From the NCBI RefSeq assembly GCF_004362195.1, contig NZ_SNWG01000001.1:1550001-1614000 (forward strand): a DNA stretch of 64,000 bases, written 5' to 3'. This document shows positions 23,818 through 31,676 of this stretch, piece by piece (the stretch's first letter is position 1; each line of letters starts with the position of its first letter). The notes below the pieces were generated by a model. The model was given only the letters and a program-made list of their open reading frames with translations. It had not been told where the DNA came from and ran no database searches. The translations under genes were made by a program, and so were the position numbers. The stretch comes from Microbacterium sp. BK668. Lineage in GTDB: Bacteria; Actinomycetota; Actinomycetes; Actinomycetales; Microbacteriaceae.

Positions 23818-26645
23818 GCCATCACCTCTGCAGACGAGAGAGCGGACGTTCGTGGGGAGTTCAGGTCGAGGACCGGGACCGGGCCCCGGCCGGCGGCCGT
23901 GAGCAGCGACTCGGCGCCCGCTGCGTCGGCGGCAGACACGATGACGGCGACGCCCGGGGCGTCACGCAGCATCCGTGCCGCCTCCCGGCGCTGCGGCTCG
24001 GCGAGGGCGTCGACGCCGTCGATCACGACGAGCGATGTGCGCCCGCGCAGCGCGTGCCGCAGCTCGTCGAGAGGGTCGGCGGAGCCGTGGAGCAGGGCGA
24101 CGCCCACATGCGCGCGCACCCACGCCGCGCGCTCGGGGAGCAGGTGTCCCGCGACGCGGAGGCGTCCGCCCGTCGGCGCGAGACGGCCCGAGAGCGCCAG
24201 CAGGACAGCGGTCGCCGCGACGGGGTCTCCCGTGACGACGACGGCCTCGCCGGGCTCGACGTCCAGCGAGACTCCGCGGAGGAGCGCGCGTCCCTCGTCG
24301 GCGACCTCGACGTCCTCCCCGACCACGACCGCGGTCGAGTCCGGTCCGGGCCACTCCGCCAGCGCGAGCTCGCGCTCGACGGCCTCGCCCTCGATGTCGA
24401 AGTGGGGGAGCACGCGCTCGAGCGTGCGGGGCATCCACCAGGCCTTCTCGCCCAGCAGGGCCATGACAGCCGGCACGAGGGTCATGCGCACGAGGAAGGC
24501 GTCGATCGCTATGCCGACGGCGAGGCCGAGGGCGATGGGCTTGATCGCCGTGTCGCCCTCGGGGATGAAGGCGGCGAACACCGCGAACATGATGACGGCG
24601 GCGGCCGTGACCACGCGCGCCGATGCCGTGAATCCCGAACGCACGGCCCCGACGGCGGTTGCGCGGTCGTCGGCGCCGCCGTTCGCGCGGCGCTTGTGCA
24701 CGTAGTCCTCGCGCATGCGCGAGACGAGGAAGACCTCGTAGTCCATCGCGAGTCCGAACAGCACGCCCATGAGGATGATCGGCATGAAGCTGATCACCGG
24801 CCCCGTCTTGGCGACGTGGAGGAGGTCGGCGCCGACGCCGTGCTCGAAGACGAGTGCCACGACGCCGAACGCGGCGAGCACCGACAGAAGGTAGCCGAGC
24901 GCCGCCTTGATCGGCACCCAGATGGAGCGGAAGACGATCATGAGGAGCACGAGCGACAGGCCGACGACGAAGATGCCGAACGGGAGGAGCGCGGAGCCGA
25001 GGCGGTCCGAGATGTCGATCGCGACGGCGGTGAAGCCGGTGACCTTGAGGTCGACGCCGTACTCCTTGAGCCACTCGTCGTGGTGGGCGCGCAGCTCGCG
25101 TACGAGCTCGGCCGTCGCCGGGTCGTCGGGGGCCGTCGTCGGCACGAGCTGCACGATGCCGGTGTCGGCGGTCTGATTGGGGGTGGCCAGCGCGACGGTC
25201 GCGACGCCGGGGATCTTCTCGACGGCCTCGCCGAGGTCTCCCATCAGGCCCAGGGGGTCGGTCGACGTGACGATCGTGCCGGTGAGGATCAAGGGGCCGT
25301 TGAAGCCGGGGCCGAAGTGCTCCGACGTGAGGTCGTAGGCCTGGCGCGCCTCGCTCGACTCCGGCTGCATGCCGGCGTTGGGAAGGGCCAGGGTGAGGCT
25401 CGCGGCGGGGATCGCGAGCGCGCCGAGGCCGACGACCACTGCGATGGTCGTGACCCAGGGATGCCGCGTCACGCCGGTGACCCACCGGTCGGCGAAGCCC
25501 CGCTTCGGCCGCCCGCCGGTCGTCGGGCGAGCGGAGCGAGGCGAATCGCTCCCGGACTCCGAGGGGGCGCCGGCGGAGGCATCCGTCGTCGCTCCCGCCG
25601 CCGCACGACGCGACGCACGCTTCCAGCCGATGACACGGCCCTTCGCGAAGCCGAGCAGCGCGGGGGTCAGGGTGACCGCGACGAGGACGGCGATGGCGAC
25701 GGCGACGGATGCCGCGATGCCCATCGTCGTGAGGAACGGGATGCCCGCGAACGACAGGCCGATGAGCGCGATCAGCACCGTGACGCCGGCGAACACGACG
25801 GCCGACCCGGCGGTTCCCGTCGCGCGTGCGGCGGACTCCTCTGGCTCGACCCCGTCGCGCACCTGGTCCTGATGTCGGGCGACGATGAAGAGCGCGTAGT
25901 CGATGCCGACGGCCAGCCCCAGCATGATCGCCAGCAGAGGGGTGGTCGAGGAGATCGTCGCGAACGCGGTCGCGACGAGGATGAGAGCGATCGCGAGGCC
26001 CACTCCGATGAGGGCGCTGATCAGCGGAAACCACGCCACCGCGAACGAGCGGAAGGTCACGATGAGGACGAAGAGGGCGACGAGCACGCCCACGGCCTCG
26101 ATGATCGAGATCGTCGGGATCGACTGCGAGAAGAGGTCGCCGCCGATCGCGACCTGAGATTCCTCGGGCAGGGTCTGCTCGAGGTCGGCACTGATCTCGT
26201 GCAGCTGATCCTTCGTCTCGGGGGTGACGTCGGTCGCCTGCCCGTCGAACTGGAGGCGGATGATCGCCGCGGTGTCGTCGTCGGACACGAGTCCCGAGAC
26301 CATCTCGTCGAAGGGGTCGGTGACCGCGAGGATCCCGTCGAGATCATCGAGCTCGCCGATCGTGTCGGCGATCTCGGCGGCATAGGGATCCTGATCGATT
26401 CTGTCGCCGTCTGCTGCCACGATGACGAGCTGGGCGCTCGTCCCGCTCGCCTGCGGGAACGAGCGGCTGAGCTGCTCGAGCCCCGCCTGCGCCTCGGTAC
26501 CGGGGATGGTGAATGCGTTGTCGGTGCCCTGCATGAACAGGCCGGCGCTTCCTCCGGCGATCCCCAGCAGCAGCAGCCACGTGACCAGGACGCGCCACGG
26601 GTGGCGGTACGACCAGCGCCCGAGCGCGTAGAGAAGTGTGGACAC
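23814..26645 (-). CDS. MMPL/RND family transporter with C-terminal degenerate ABC-ATPase-like domain
   Basis: 943 residues from a GTG start preceded by GGAGGA. It has the two-fold MMPL architecture: an N-terminal helix, an outer loop, and membrane bundles containing the proton-relay-like motifs GIDYALFIV (about residue 248) and MDYEVFLVSR (about residue 635), joined by a low-complexity basic linker near residues 345-380. After the last membrane helix, from about residue 768 to the end, the protein resembles an ABC nucleotide-binding domain (LLRGVSLDVEPGEAVVVTGD). The Walker A lysine is absent (GDPVAATAV), no LSGGQ is seen, and the Walker B-like VVIDG ends in Gly instead of Glu. The domain therefore probably does not hydrolyse ATP. 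It is the first gene of an operon with YhgE, divergent from the TetR gene. Likely exports a lipid or drug; the substrate is not visible. Confidence 0.88.
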   Translation of the reverse strand: MSTLLYALGRWSYRHPWRVLVTWLLLLGIAGGSAGLFMQGTDNAFTIPGTEAQAGLEQLSRSFPQASGTSAQLVIVAADGDRIDQDPYAAEIADTIGELDDLDGILAVTDPFDEMVSGLVSDDDTAAIIRLQFDGQATDVTPETKDQLHEISADLEQTLPEESQVAIGGDLFSQSIPTISIIEAVGVLVALFVLIVTFRSFAVAWFPLISALIGVGLAIALILVATAFATISSTTPLLAIMLGLAVGIDYALFIVARHQDQVRDGVEPEESAARATGTAGSAVVFAGVTVLIALIGLSFAGIPFLTTMGIAASVAVAIAVLVAVTLTPALLGFAKGRVIGWKRASRRAAAGATTDASAGAPSESGSDSPRSARPTTGGRPKRGFADRWVTGVTRHPWVTTIAVVVGLGALAIPAASLTLALPNAGMQPESSEARQAYDLTSEHFGPGFNGPLILTGTIVTSTDPLGLMGDLGEAVEKIPGVATVALATPNQTADTGIVQLVPTTAPDDPATAELVRELRAHHDEWLKEYGVDLKVTGFTAVAIDISDRLGSALLPFGIFVVGLSLVLLMIVFRSIWVPIKAALGYLLSVLAAFGVVALVFEHGVGADLLHVAKTGPVISFMPIILMGVLFGLAMDYEVFLVSRMREDYVHKRRANGGADDRATAVGAVRSGFTASARVVTAAAVIMFAVFAAFIPEGDTAIKPIALGLAVGIAIDAFLVRMTLVPAVMALLGEKAWWMPRTLERVLPHFDIEGEAVERELALAEWPGPDSTAVVVGEDVEVADEGRALLRGVSLDVEPGEAVVVTGDPVAATAVLLALSGRLAPTGGRLRVAGHLLPERAAWVRAHVGVALLHGSADPLDELRHALRGRTSLVVIDGVDALAEPQRREAARMLRDAPGVAVIVSAADAAGAESLLTAAGRGPVPVLDLNSPRTSALSSAEVMA

Positions 26646-26707
26646 TGATCCTCCGGGTGGATTTCGCTTGTCCGCGGAAGCTCAGGAGAGGCGACGCGCG
26701 GCTTGTC

Positions 26708-26742
26708 CGATACGTCGCTGTATCCGATACATAGATGTATCG
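26708..26742. promoter_or_regulatory. Two overlapping 18-bp TetR-type operators
   Basis: Site 2 (26725-26742) is a perfect palindrome, cgatacat-ag-atgtatcg. Site 1 (26708-26725) has the same layout, cgatacgt-cg-ctgtatcc, with two arm mismatches. The sites begin exactly 17 bp apart and share one base. They sit between the divergent MMPL and TetR genes, so the TetR protein probably represses both by binding here. Confidence 0.75.
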
Positions 26743-26805
26743 TAAAGTCGCGGGCGGTCGCAAGGCTGAACGGCAGGTGTGAAAATCGAGGCGAGGAGGA
26801 TGGAC

Positions 26806-27438
26806 GTGAGCGATGCTGTGACCACGCGTCGTCGCGACGCGACGCGACAGCGTCTCCTGGATGCCGCCGCCGAGGTCTTCGCCGAGGTCGGGCTGGATGC
26901 GGCATCCGTCGAAGCGGTGTGCGAGCGGGCCGGCTTCACGCGTGGCGCGTTCTACTCGAACTTCGAATCGAAGGACGAGCTGTTCCTCGAGCTCGCGCGA
27001 CGCGTCACCCAGGAGCGTCTCGCCGCGGTGCAGGAGCGCGTCGCGGAACTCGAGAGCGAGGGCACGCTCGAGGTCAGTGCGGACAGCGCCCTCGACATCG
27101 TGCAGCGCGTGCTCGACGTCACCGGCGACGACCGCCTCGGGGTGCTGCTGCTGAGCGAGATCCGCATCCGGGCGCTCCGCGATCCTCAGCTGGCGACGGC
27201 CTACCTCGCGTGGGACGACGAGCTGCACCGCAGCGTCACGCAGATCGTCGCCGACATCGAGCGATCGAAGGGGCTTCGTCTGCGGGTCCCCGCCGCCGAG
27301 GCCGCTCACGTGCTCCTGACGATCTGGGACAGCTCGACCGTCCACGGGACGATGGCGGGCCTGGACTACGACGAGCTGTGCCGTCGCACGAACGCCGACA
27401 TCGCCCGCGCCGCGACGCTCGTCCTCGACCTGCCCTGA
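26806..27438 (+). CDS. TetR/AcrR family transcriptional regulator
   Basis: 210 residues from the chosen GTG. GAGGAGG at 26793-26799 lies 6 nt before GTG 26806, better placed than for the in-frame GTG at 26779 or ATG at 26800. Residues about 8-60 form the TetR helix-turn-helix (RQRLLDAAAEVFAEVG, then GFTRGAFYSNFESKDELF). The C-terminal part is a ligand-binding/dimerisation domain with no assignable ligand. It lies divergent to the MMPL-YhgE operon across two palindromic operators, which points to local autorepression and control of the exporter. It ends 6 bp from the convergent menC stop. Confidence 0.88.
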   Translation: MSDAVTTRRRDATRQRLLDAAAEVFAEVGLDAASVEAVCERAGFTRGAFYSNFESKDELFLELARRVTQERLAAVQERVAELESEGTLEVSADSALDIVQRVLDVTGDDRLGVLLLSEIRIRALRDPQLATAYLAWDDELHRSVTQIVADIERSKGLRLRVPAAEAAHVLLTIWDSSTVHGTMAGLDYDELCRRTNADIARAATLVLDLP

Positions 27439-27444
27439 GGGGCG

Positions 27445-28449
27445 TCACTCCGCGAGCACGGCGTGGCAGCGCGACAGCCGCTGGAGCCACCAGTCCTGCC
27501 GGTCCACGGATGCCTCGTGCTCGCGCAGCAGCGCGACATCGGGTGCGACCCGGCCCACCGGGAGAACACCGGCCACCGGCCTCAGCCCGGGGGCGGCGAC
27601 GTCCGCCGCGAACAGAGCCGCGGTGCCCAGGCCGCAGTCGTAGTCGAGGTCGGGCAGCGCTGCCGCAAGCGCGGCCCCCATCGACAGGCCGACGGATGTG
27701 TCGAGCGCGCTCGAGACGACGGCGGGAAGACCGGCGGCCGCCACGATCTCCAGCGCCCGGCGCACCCCGCCGAGCGGCTGCGCCTTCACGACGAGCAGAT
27801 CGGCCGCGCCCGCGCGGGCGACCGCGAGCGGGTCCGCGGCCTTGCGAACGCTCTCGTCGGCGGCGATCGGCACGCCCATGTAGGTCACCCGGCGGCGCAG
27901 CTCGGCGAGCTCCTCGACGGTGCCGCACGGCTGCTCGACGTACTCGAGGTCGAACTCGGCGAGGGCGTGGACGGCGTGCTCGGCCTCGTCGAGATTCCAC
28001 GCGCCGTTGGCATCGAGCCGCAGTCGGCCCTCGGGGCCCATCGCCGCACGGACGGCGCGCACCCGCGCGACGTCGTCGGCGAGCCTCTGGCCCTGTTCGG
28101 CGACCTTGACCTTCGCCGTCCGGCAGCCGTCGTATCGGGCGAGGACGGCGGGGACGGATGCCGCGTCCACGGCGGGCACCGTGGCGTTGACGCGCACCTC
28201 GCTCCGCACGGGCGCGGGCTGCGGCATCCATCCGAAGTCGATCGCGGCTGCCAGCCAGGTCGCGGCCTCGCGGTCGTCGTACTCGGCGAAGGGCGAGAAC
28301 TCCGTCCATCCCTCCGGGCCCTCGAACAGGACAGCCTCCCGCACGTCCACGCCCCGGAAGCGCGTCGCGAGCGGCAGGGCCACGACCCGGGCCGACGCGA
28401 GAATCTCGGCGAGCGGGGGAAGGGGGGCGTCCTCGGTCACGCGCCCCAT
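27445..28449 (-). CDS. menC: o-Succinylbenzoate synthase
   Basis: 334 residues, enolase superfamily. Dehydrates SHCHC to o-succinylbenzoate in menaquinone biosynthesis. Catalytic features are visible: KVK with Lys113/Lys115, metal ligands Asp146 (LDANG), Glu172 (EQP) and Asp198 (ADES), and the second-strand Lys222 (VKAQ). The length matches actinobacterial MenC. The ATG is preceded by AGGAG with 7 nt spacing. It opens the menaquinone region but is transcribed opposite to menB-menE, so it has its own promoter. No key residue is missing. Confidence 0.93.
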   Translation of the reverse strand: MGRVTEDAPLPPLAEILASARVVALPLATRFRGVDVREAVLFEGPEGWTEFSPFAEYDDREAATWLAAAIDFGWMPQPAPVRSEVRVNATVPAVDAASVPAVLARYDGCRTAKVKVAEQGQRLADDVARVRAVRAAMGPEGRLRLDANGAWNLDEAEHAVHALAEFDLEYVEQPCGTVEELAELRRRVTYMGVPIAADESVRKAADPLAVARAGAADLLVVKAQPLGGVRRALEIVAAAGLPAVVSSALDTSVGLSMGAALAAALPDLDYDCGLGTAALFAADVAAPGLRPVAGVLPVGRVAPDVALLREHEASVDRQDWWLQRLSRCHAVLAE

Positions 28450-28480
28450 CCTCGCACTCCTGTCTCGCGCCCCTCACCCC

Positions 28481-28563
28481 CCGGTCGTTGAGCGGGCTCG
28501 CGCCCCCCGGTCGTTGAGCGGGCTCGCGCCCCGGTCGTTGAGCGAGCGAAGCGAGACGAAACG
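28481..28563. repeat. Three tandem units of a dispersed ggtcgttgagcg repeat
   Basis: Units starting ccggtcgttgagcg begin at 28481, 28507 and 28531. The first two continue as ggctcgcg; the third continues agcgaagcgagacgaa. A related element, with ccccgagcg in place of cgttgagcg, lies at 34347-34493. It is non-coding and sits between divergent genes. It looks like a REP-like dispersed repeat. Confidence 0.6.
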
Positions 28564-28597
28564 CGCCCCAAGATCGCACATCACTGTGCGCTTGCCA

Positions 28598-28621
28598 TTA
28601 CTGTGCATCACACAGTAAAGT
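28598..28621 (+). promoter_or_regulatory. PadR operator overlapping a leaderless -10 element
   Basis: A perfect 8-bp inverted repeat, ttactgtg-catca-cacagtaa (28598-28618), overlaps the -10-like hexamer TAAAGT (28616-28621). The hexamer lies 7 nt before the PadR ATG. A bound PadR dimer would block its own promoter. Confidence 0.65.
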
Positions 28622-28628
28622 GTGAAGC

Positions 28629-28964
28629 ATGAGCGAGACCGAAGCACTCGAGACCCACCTACAGGAGCTGCGGCGCGGAACCGTCGTCCTCGCGTGCCTG
28701 CGTCTGCTGGCGAGCCCCGGGTACGGCTACGGCCTCCTCGAAGACCTCGCCGCGCGCGGCTTCGACACCGACGCAAACACCCTCTATCCCCTGCTCCGCC
28801 GCCTCGAGAAGCAGGGCCATCTCGTGAGCGAGTGGAACACCGACGAGGCGCGGCCGCGCAAGTTCTATCGCACCAGCCCCGCGGGCGGCCGCCTGGCCGC
28901 GGCTCTCACCGCCGACTTCCACGCCATCTCCGCCGCCGTCGCGGCCCTCCCCGAGAAGGACTGA
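28629..28964 (+). CDS. PadR family transcriptional regulator
   Basis: 111 residues. This is a short PadR-type winged helix: RGTVVLACLRLLASPGYGYGLLEDL, then the recognition/wing region TLYPLLRRLEKQGHLVSEW and a compact C-terminal helix. PadR proteins of this size repress adjacent membrane or stress genes and respond to small ligands or envelope stress. It has an upstream palindrome overlapping the -10 and a downstream membrane-protein gene only 2 bp away, consistent with a repressor-target pair. Confidence 0.92.
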   Translation: MSETEALETHLQELRRGTVVLACLRLLASPGYGYGLLEDLAARGFDTDANTLYPLLRRLEKQGHLVSEWNTDEARPRKFYRTSPAGGRLAAALTADFHAISAAVAALPEKD

Positions 28965-28966
28965 CC

Positions 28967-29914
28967 ATGCACGCCACACTCATCGACCGCTACATCGACG
29001 CCGCGATGCGCAGCGTCCCCGAGAAGCAGCGGAGCGACCTCTCGACCGAGCTGCGCGCGTCGATCGACGACCAGGTCGACGCACGGGCCGAGGCCGGCGA
29101 GTCGCGCGCCGCCGCGGAACGTGCCGTCCTCACCGAGCTCGGCGATCCCGACAAGCTCGCCGCGGGATATCTCGAGCGCCCGCTCTGGCTCGTCGGCCCC
29201 CGGTACTACCTCGACTGGTGGCGGCTGCTCAAGCTGCTGTGGGCGATCGTGCCCGCGTGCGCCGCGTTCGGGGTCGCGCTCGGGCAGACGCTCGCCGGCG
29301 CCTCCTTCGGCGAGATCGTGGGCTCGGTGGTGAGCGTCGTGATCTCGGTGATCGTCCACGTCGCGTTCTGGGTGACCCTCGTCTTCGTCATCCTCGAGCG
29401 CACGGGCCACGAGACCACCGACCCGAGCCCCTGGACCCCGGACAAGCTCCCCGAGCCGCGCGCCTCGGGCGCGGGATTCGGCGACATGGTCGCGACTCTC
29501 GTCTTCCTCGCGATCGGCGCCGGCGTGATCCTGTGGGATCACTTCGTCGGCTGGCCCGTCGGCGACGGCCTGACCCTGCCCTTCCTCGACCCGGGCCTGT
29601 GGCCGTGGTGGATCGCGGGCCTGTTCGTGCTGATGGCGGCCGAGGCGGCGCTCGCCGTCGCGGTGTACGCCCGCGGGCGCTGGACGACCGGCCTCGCCTA
29701 CCTCAACCTCGTGCTCAACGTCGCCATCGCGCTGCCGGCGCTGTGGCTGCTGTCGCAGGGGAGGCTCCTCAACCCGGACTTCTTCCCGACGGTCATCCCC
29801 GACGACGGGGCTCAGGTCGGCGGCATCGTCAGCGTCGTCTTCGGGTTCGTGTTCGCGGGCATCGCCGTGTGGGACTCCGTCGACGCCTTCCTCAAGGCGC
29901 ATCGGGCGCGCTGA
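28967..29914 (+). CDS. Permease-prefix/HAAS-type membrane protein, partner of PadR
   Basis: 315 residues. The ATG at 28967 lies 2 bp after the PadR stop; longer in-frame extensions overlap PadR and are rejected. The N-terminal 65 residues (IDRYIDAAMRSVPEKQRSDLSTELRASIDDQVDAR...ELGDP..LA..YLERP) match the permease-prefix/HAAS signalling helix pair often encoded beside PadR genes. Then come about six membrane helices from residue 85 on. No transport or enzymatic motif is recognisable. Probably a membrane sensor or stress component controlled by the upstream PadR. Confidence 0.85.
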   Translation: MHATLIDRYIDAAMRSVPEKQRSDLSTELRASIDDQVDARAEAGESRAAAERAVLTELGDPDKLAAGYLERPLWLVGPRYYLDWWRLLKLLWAIVPACAAFGVALGQTLAGASFGEIVGSVVSVVISVIVHVAFWVTLVFVILERTGHETTDPSPWTPDKLPEPRASGAGFGDMVATLVFLAIGAGVILWDHFVGWPVGDGLTLPFLDPGLWPWWIAGLFVLMAAEAALAVAVYARGRWTTGLAYLNLVLNVAIALPALWLLSQGRLLNPDFFPTVIPDDGAQVGGIVSVVFGFVFAGIAVWDSVDAFLKAHRAR

Positions 29915-29921
29915 CCGGATC

Positions 29922-29950
29922 GGATGCCGCGGCCCCGGGTCGCGGCATCC
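29922..29950 (+). terminator. Hairpin after the PadR operon
   Basis: Perfect 10-bp arms, ggatgccgcg and cgcggcatcc, with a 9-nt loop begin 8 bp after the stop of the membrane protein gene. No U tract follows, as is usual for actinobacterial terminators. Confidence 0.6.
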
Positions 29951-29960
29951 TCCGGCGCTC

Positions 29961-29966
29961 TAGGCT
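29961..29966 (+). promoter_or_regulatory. -10 element TAGGCT, leaderless start of the LLM-menB-menE operon
   Basis: TAGGCT ends 6 nt before the ATG at 29973, so transcription would begin at or beside the start codon. No Shine-Dalgarno sequence is present. Confidence 0.6.
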
Positions 29967-29972
29967 TGCGAC

Positions 29973-30776
29973 ATGCTCCTCGACACGCCCGTCCGGCTCG
30001 GCGTGCAGCTTCAGCCCCAGCATGTCTCGTACGCGCAGCTGCGCGACGCCGTGCTGCGACTGGAGGACGCCGGCGTCGACATCCTCTTCAACTGGGACCA
30101 CTTCTTCCCCCTGTCGGGCGATCCCGACGGTCTGCACTTCGAGTCGTGGACGATGCTGGGCGCGTGGGCCGAGCAGACCGAGCGCGTGGAGTTCGGCGCG
30201 CTGGTCAACTGCAACAGCTACCGCAACGCCGACCTGCAGGCCGACATGGCCCGGACGATCGACCACATCTCGGCGAAGGGCGGTAGTGCCGGCCGCTTCA
30301 TCTTCGGCACGGGCTCCGGCTGGTTCCAGCGCGACTACGACGAGTACGGCTACGAGTTCGGCACGGCGGGGACGCGGCTGAACGACCTGGCAGAGGGCCT
30401 CGAGCGCATCACCCGGCGCTGGGACAGGCTCAATCCGCCCCCCACCCGGCGCATCCCCGTGCTCATCGGCGGGGCGGGGGAGCAGAAGACCCTGCGCCTC
30501 GTCGCGCGCCATGCGGACATCTGGCACAGCTTCGTCGCGCCCGAGAAGCTCGCGGACAAGGTCTCGATCATCGAGCGCTGGGGTGACCGGGACGGCTCCG
30601 ACACGACCGCGATCGTGATCTCGAACGAGCTGCACCGCAACGACACCGAGCACGCGGACGCCCTCTTCGACGCCGGCGTGCGGCTGTTCACGATGGGGTT
30701 CCGCGGGCCGGACTACGACTACGAGCGCGTCTCGCGGTGGCTCGCCTGGCGCGACGCCAAGAACGGCGGGGCATGA
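29973..30776 (+). CDS. LLM class (F420/FMN-dependent) oxidoreductase
   Basis: 267 residues of luciferase-like monooxygenase fold: RLGVQLQPQHVSYAQLRDAVLRLEDAG.. at the N-terminus, FGTGSGWFQRDYDEYGYEFG in the centre, then IPVLIGGAGEQKTLRLVARHAD, the usual cofactor-side motif. The family includes F420-dependent dehydrogenases and reductases; the substrate is not deducible. Its stop overlaps the menB start (ATGA at 30773-30776), so it is co-translated with menB. A direct part in menaquinone synthesis is unproven. Cofactor choice, F420 or FMN, cannot be settled from sequence alone. Confidence 0.85.
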   Translation: MLLDTPVRLGVQLQPQHVSYAQLRDAVLRLEDAGVDILFNWDHFFPLSGDPDGLHFESWTMLGAWAEQTERVEFGALVNCNSYRNADLQADMARTIDHISAKGGSAGRFIFGTGSGWFQRDYDEYGYEFGTAGTRLNDLAEGLERITRRWDRLNPPPTRRIPVLIGGAGEQKTLRLVARHADIWHSFVAPEKLADKVSIIERWGDRDGSDTTAIVISNELHRNDTEHADALFDAGVRLFTMGFRGPDYDYERVSRWLAWRDAKNGGA

Positions 30777-31669
30777 GCGTCTCGGAGCTCTTCGACGAGA
30801 GCGCGTGGACCGCTGCGCCCGGTGCCGACGCCTACACCGACATCACGGCGCACGTGTCCACCGACGGCCGCATCGCCCGCATCGCGTTCGACCGGCCGGA
30901 GGTGCGCAACGCCTTCCGTCCGCACACCGTCGACGAGCTGTACCGCGCCCTCGACACGGCTCGGCAGGATCCGAGGATCGGCGTCGTCCTCCTCACCGGG
31001 AACGGCCCGAGCCCGAAGGACGGCGGCTGGGCGTTCTGCTCGGGGGGCGACCAGCGCATCCGCGGTCGCGACGGCTATCGGTACGCCGACGGGGACGAGA
31101 TGGATGCAGCGCGCACCGGACGCCTGCACATCCTCGAGGTGCAGCGGCTCATCCGGTTCATGCCCAAGGTGGTGATCGCCGTGGTGCCCGGCTGGGCGGC
31201 CGGGGGAGGGCACTCCCTTCACGTCGTGTGCGACCTCACGATCGCCAGCTCGGAGCACGGGCGCTTCAAGCAGACCGATGCCGATGTCGGCAGCTTCGAC
31301 GCGGGCTACGGGTCCGCGTACTTCGCGCGACAGATCGGTCAGAAGTTCGCGCGCGAGGTCTTCTTCCTCGCCGAGGAGTACTCCGCGCAGCGCGCCTACG
31401 AGATGGGCGCGGTCAACCGCGTCGTGCCCCACGCCGAGCTCGAGACCGAGGCCGTCGCGCTGGCACGGACGATCCTGACGAAGTCGCCGACGGCGATCCG
31501 CATGCTCAAGTTCGCCTTCAACGCCGTCGACGACGGACTCGTGGGTCAGCAGGTGTTCGCGGGCGAGGCGACCCGCCTCGCCTACGGCACGGACGAGGCC
31601 GTCGAGGGCCGCGACGCGTTCCTGGAGAAGCGCGAGCCCGACTGGGCGCCCTACCCCTGGCAGTACTGA
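30773..31669 (+). CDS. menB: 1,4-Dihydroxy-2-naphthoyl-CoA synthase
   Basis: 298 residues from the ATG at 30773, which overlaps the stop of the LLM gene. A longer frame from 30737 would run inside that gene. Crotonase fold closing o-succinylbenzoyl-CoA to DHNA-CoA. Motifs: CSGGDQR (residues 89-95), the oxyanion-hole stretch GWAAGGGHSL (140-149), DVGSFDAGYGS (171-181), and the MenB-specific C-terminus ending DWAPYPWQY. The length is normal for actinobacterial MenB. menE follows after 7 bp. Confidence 0.95.
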   Translation: MSVSELFDESAWTAAPGADAYTDITAHVSTDGRIARIAFDRPEVRNAFRPHTVDELYRALDTARQDPRIGVVLLTGNGPSPKDGGWAFCSGGDQRIRGRDGYRYADGDEMDAARTGRLHILEVQRLIRFMPKVVIAVVPGWAAGGGHSLHVVCDLTIASSEHGRFKQTDADVGSFDAGYGSAYFARQIGQKFAREVFFLAEEYSAQRAYEMGAVNRVVPHAELETEAVALARTILTKSPTAIRMLKFAFNAVDDGLVGQQVFAGEATRLAYGTDEAVEGRDAFLEKREPDWAPYPWQY

Positions 31670-31676
31670 GCACGGC

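Noticed and set aside
28481..28563. Tandem repeats considered as a CRISPR array
   Set aside because: Units are directly adjacent with 2-4 bp between them, diverge at their ends, and have no spacers or cas genes nearby.
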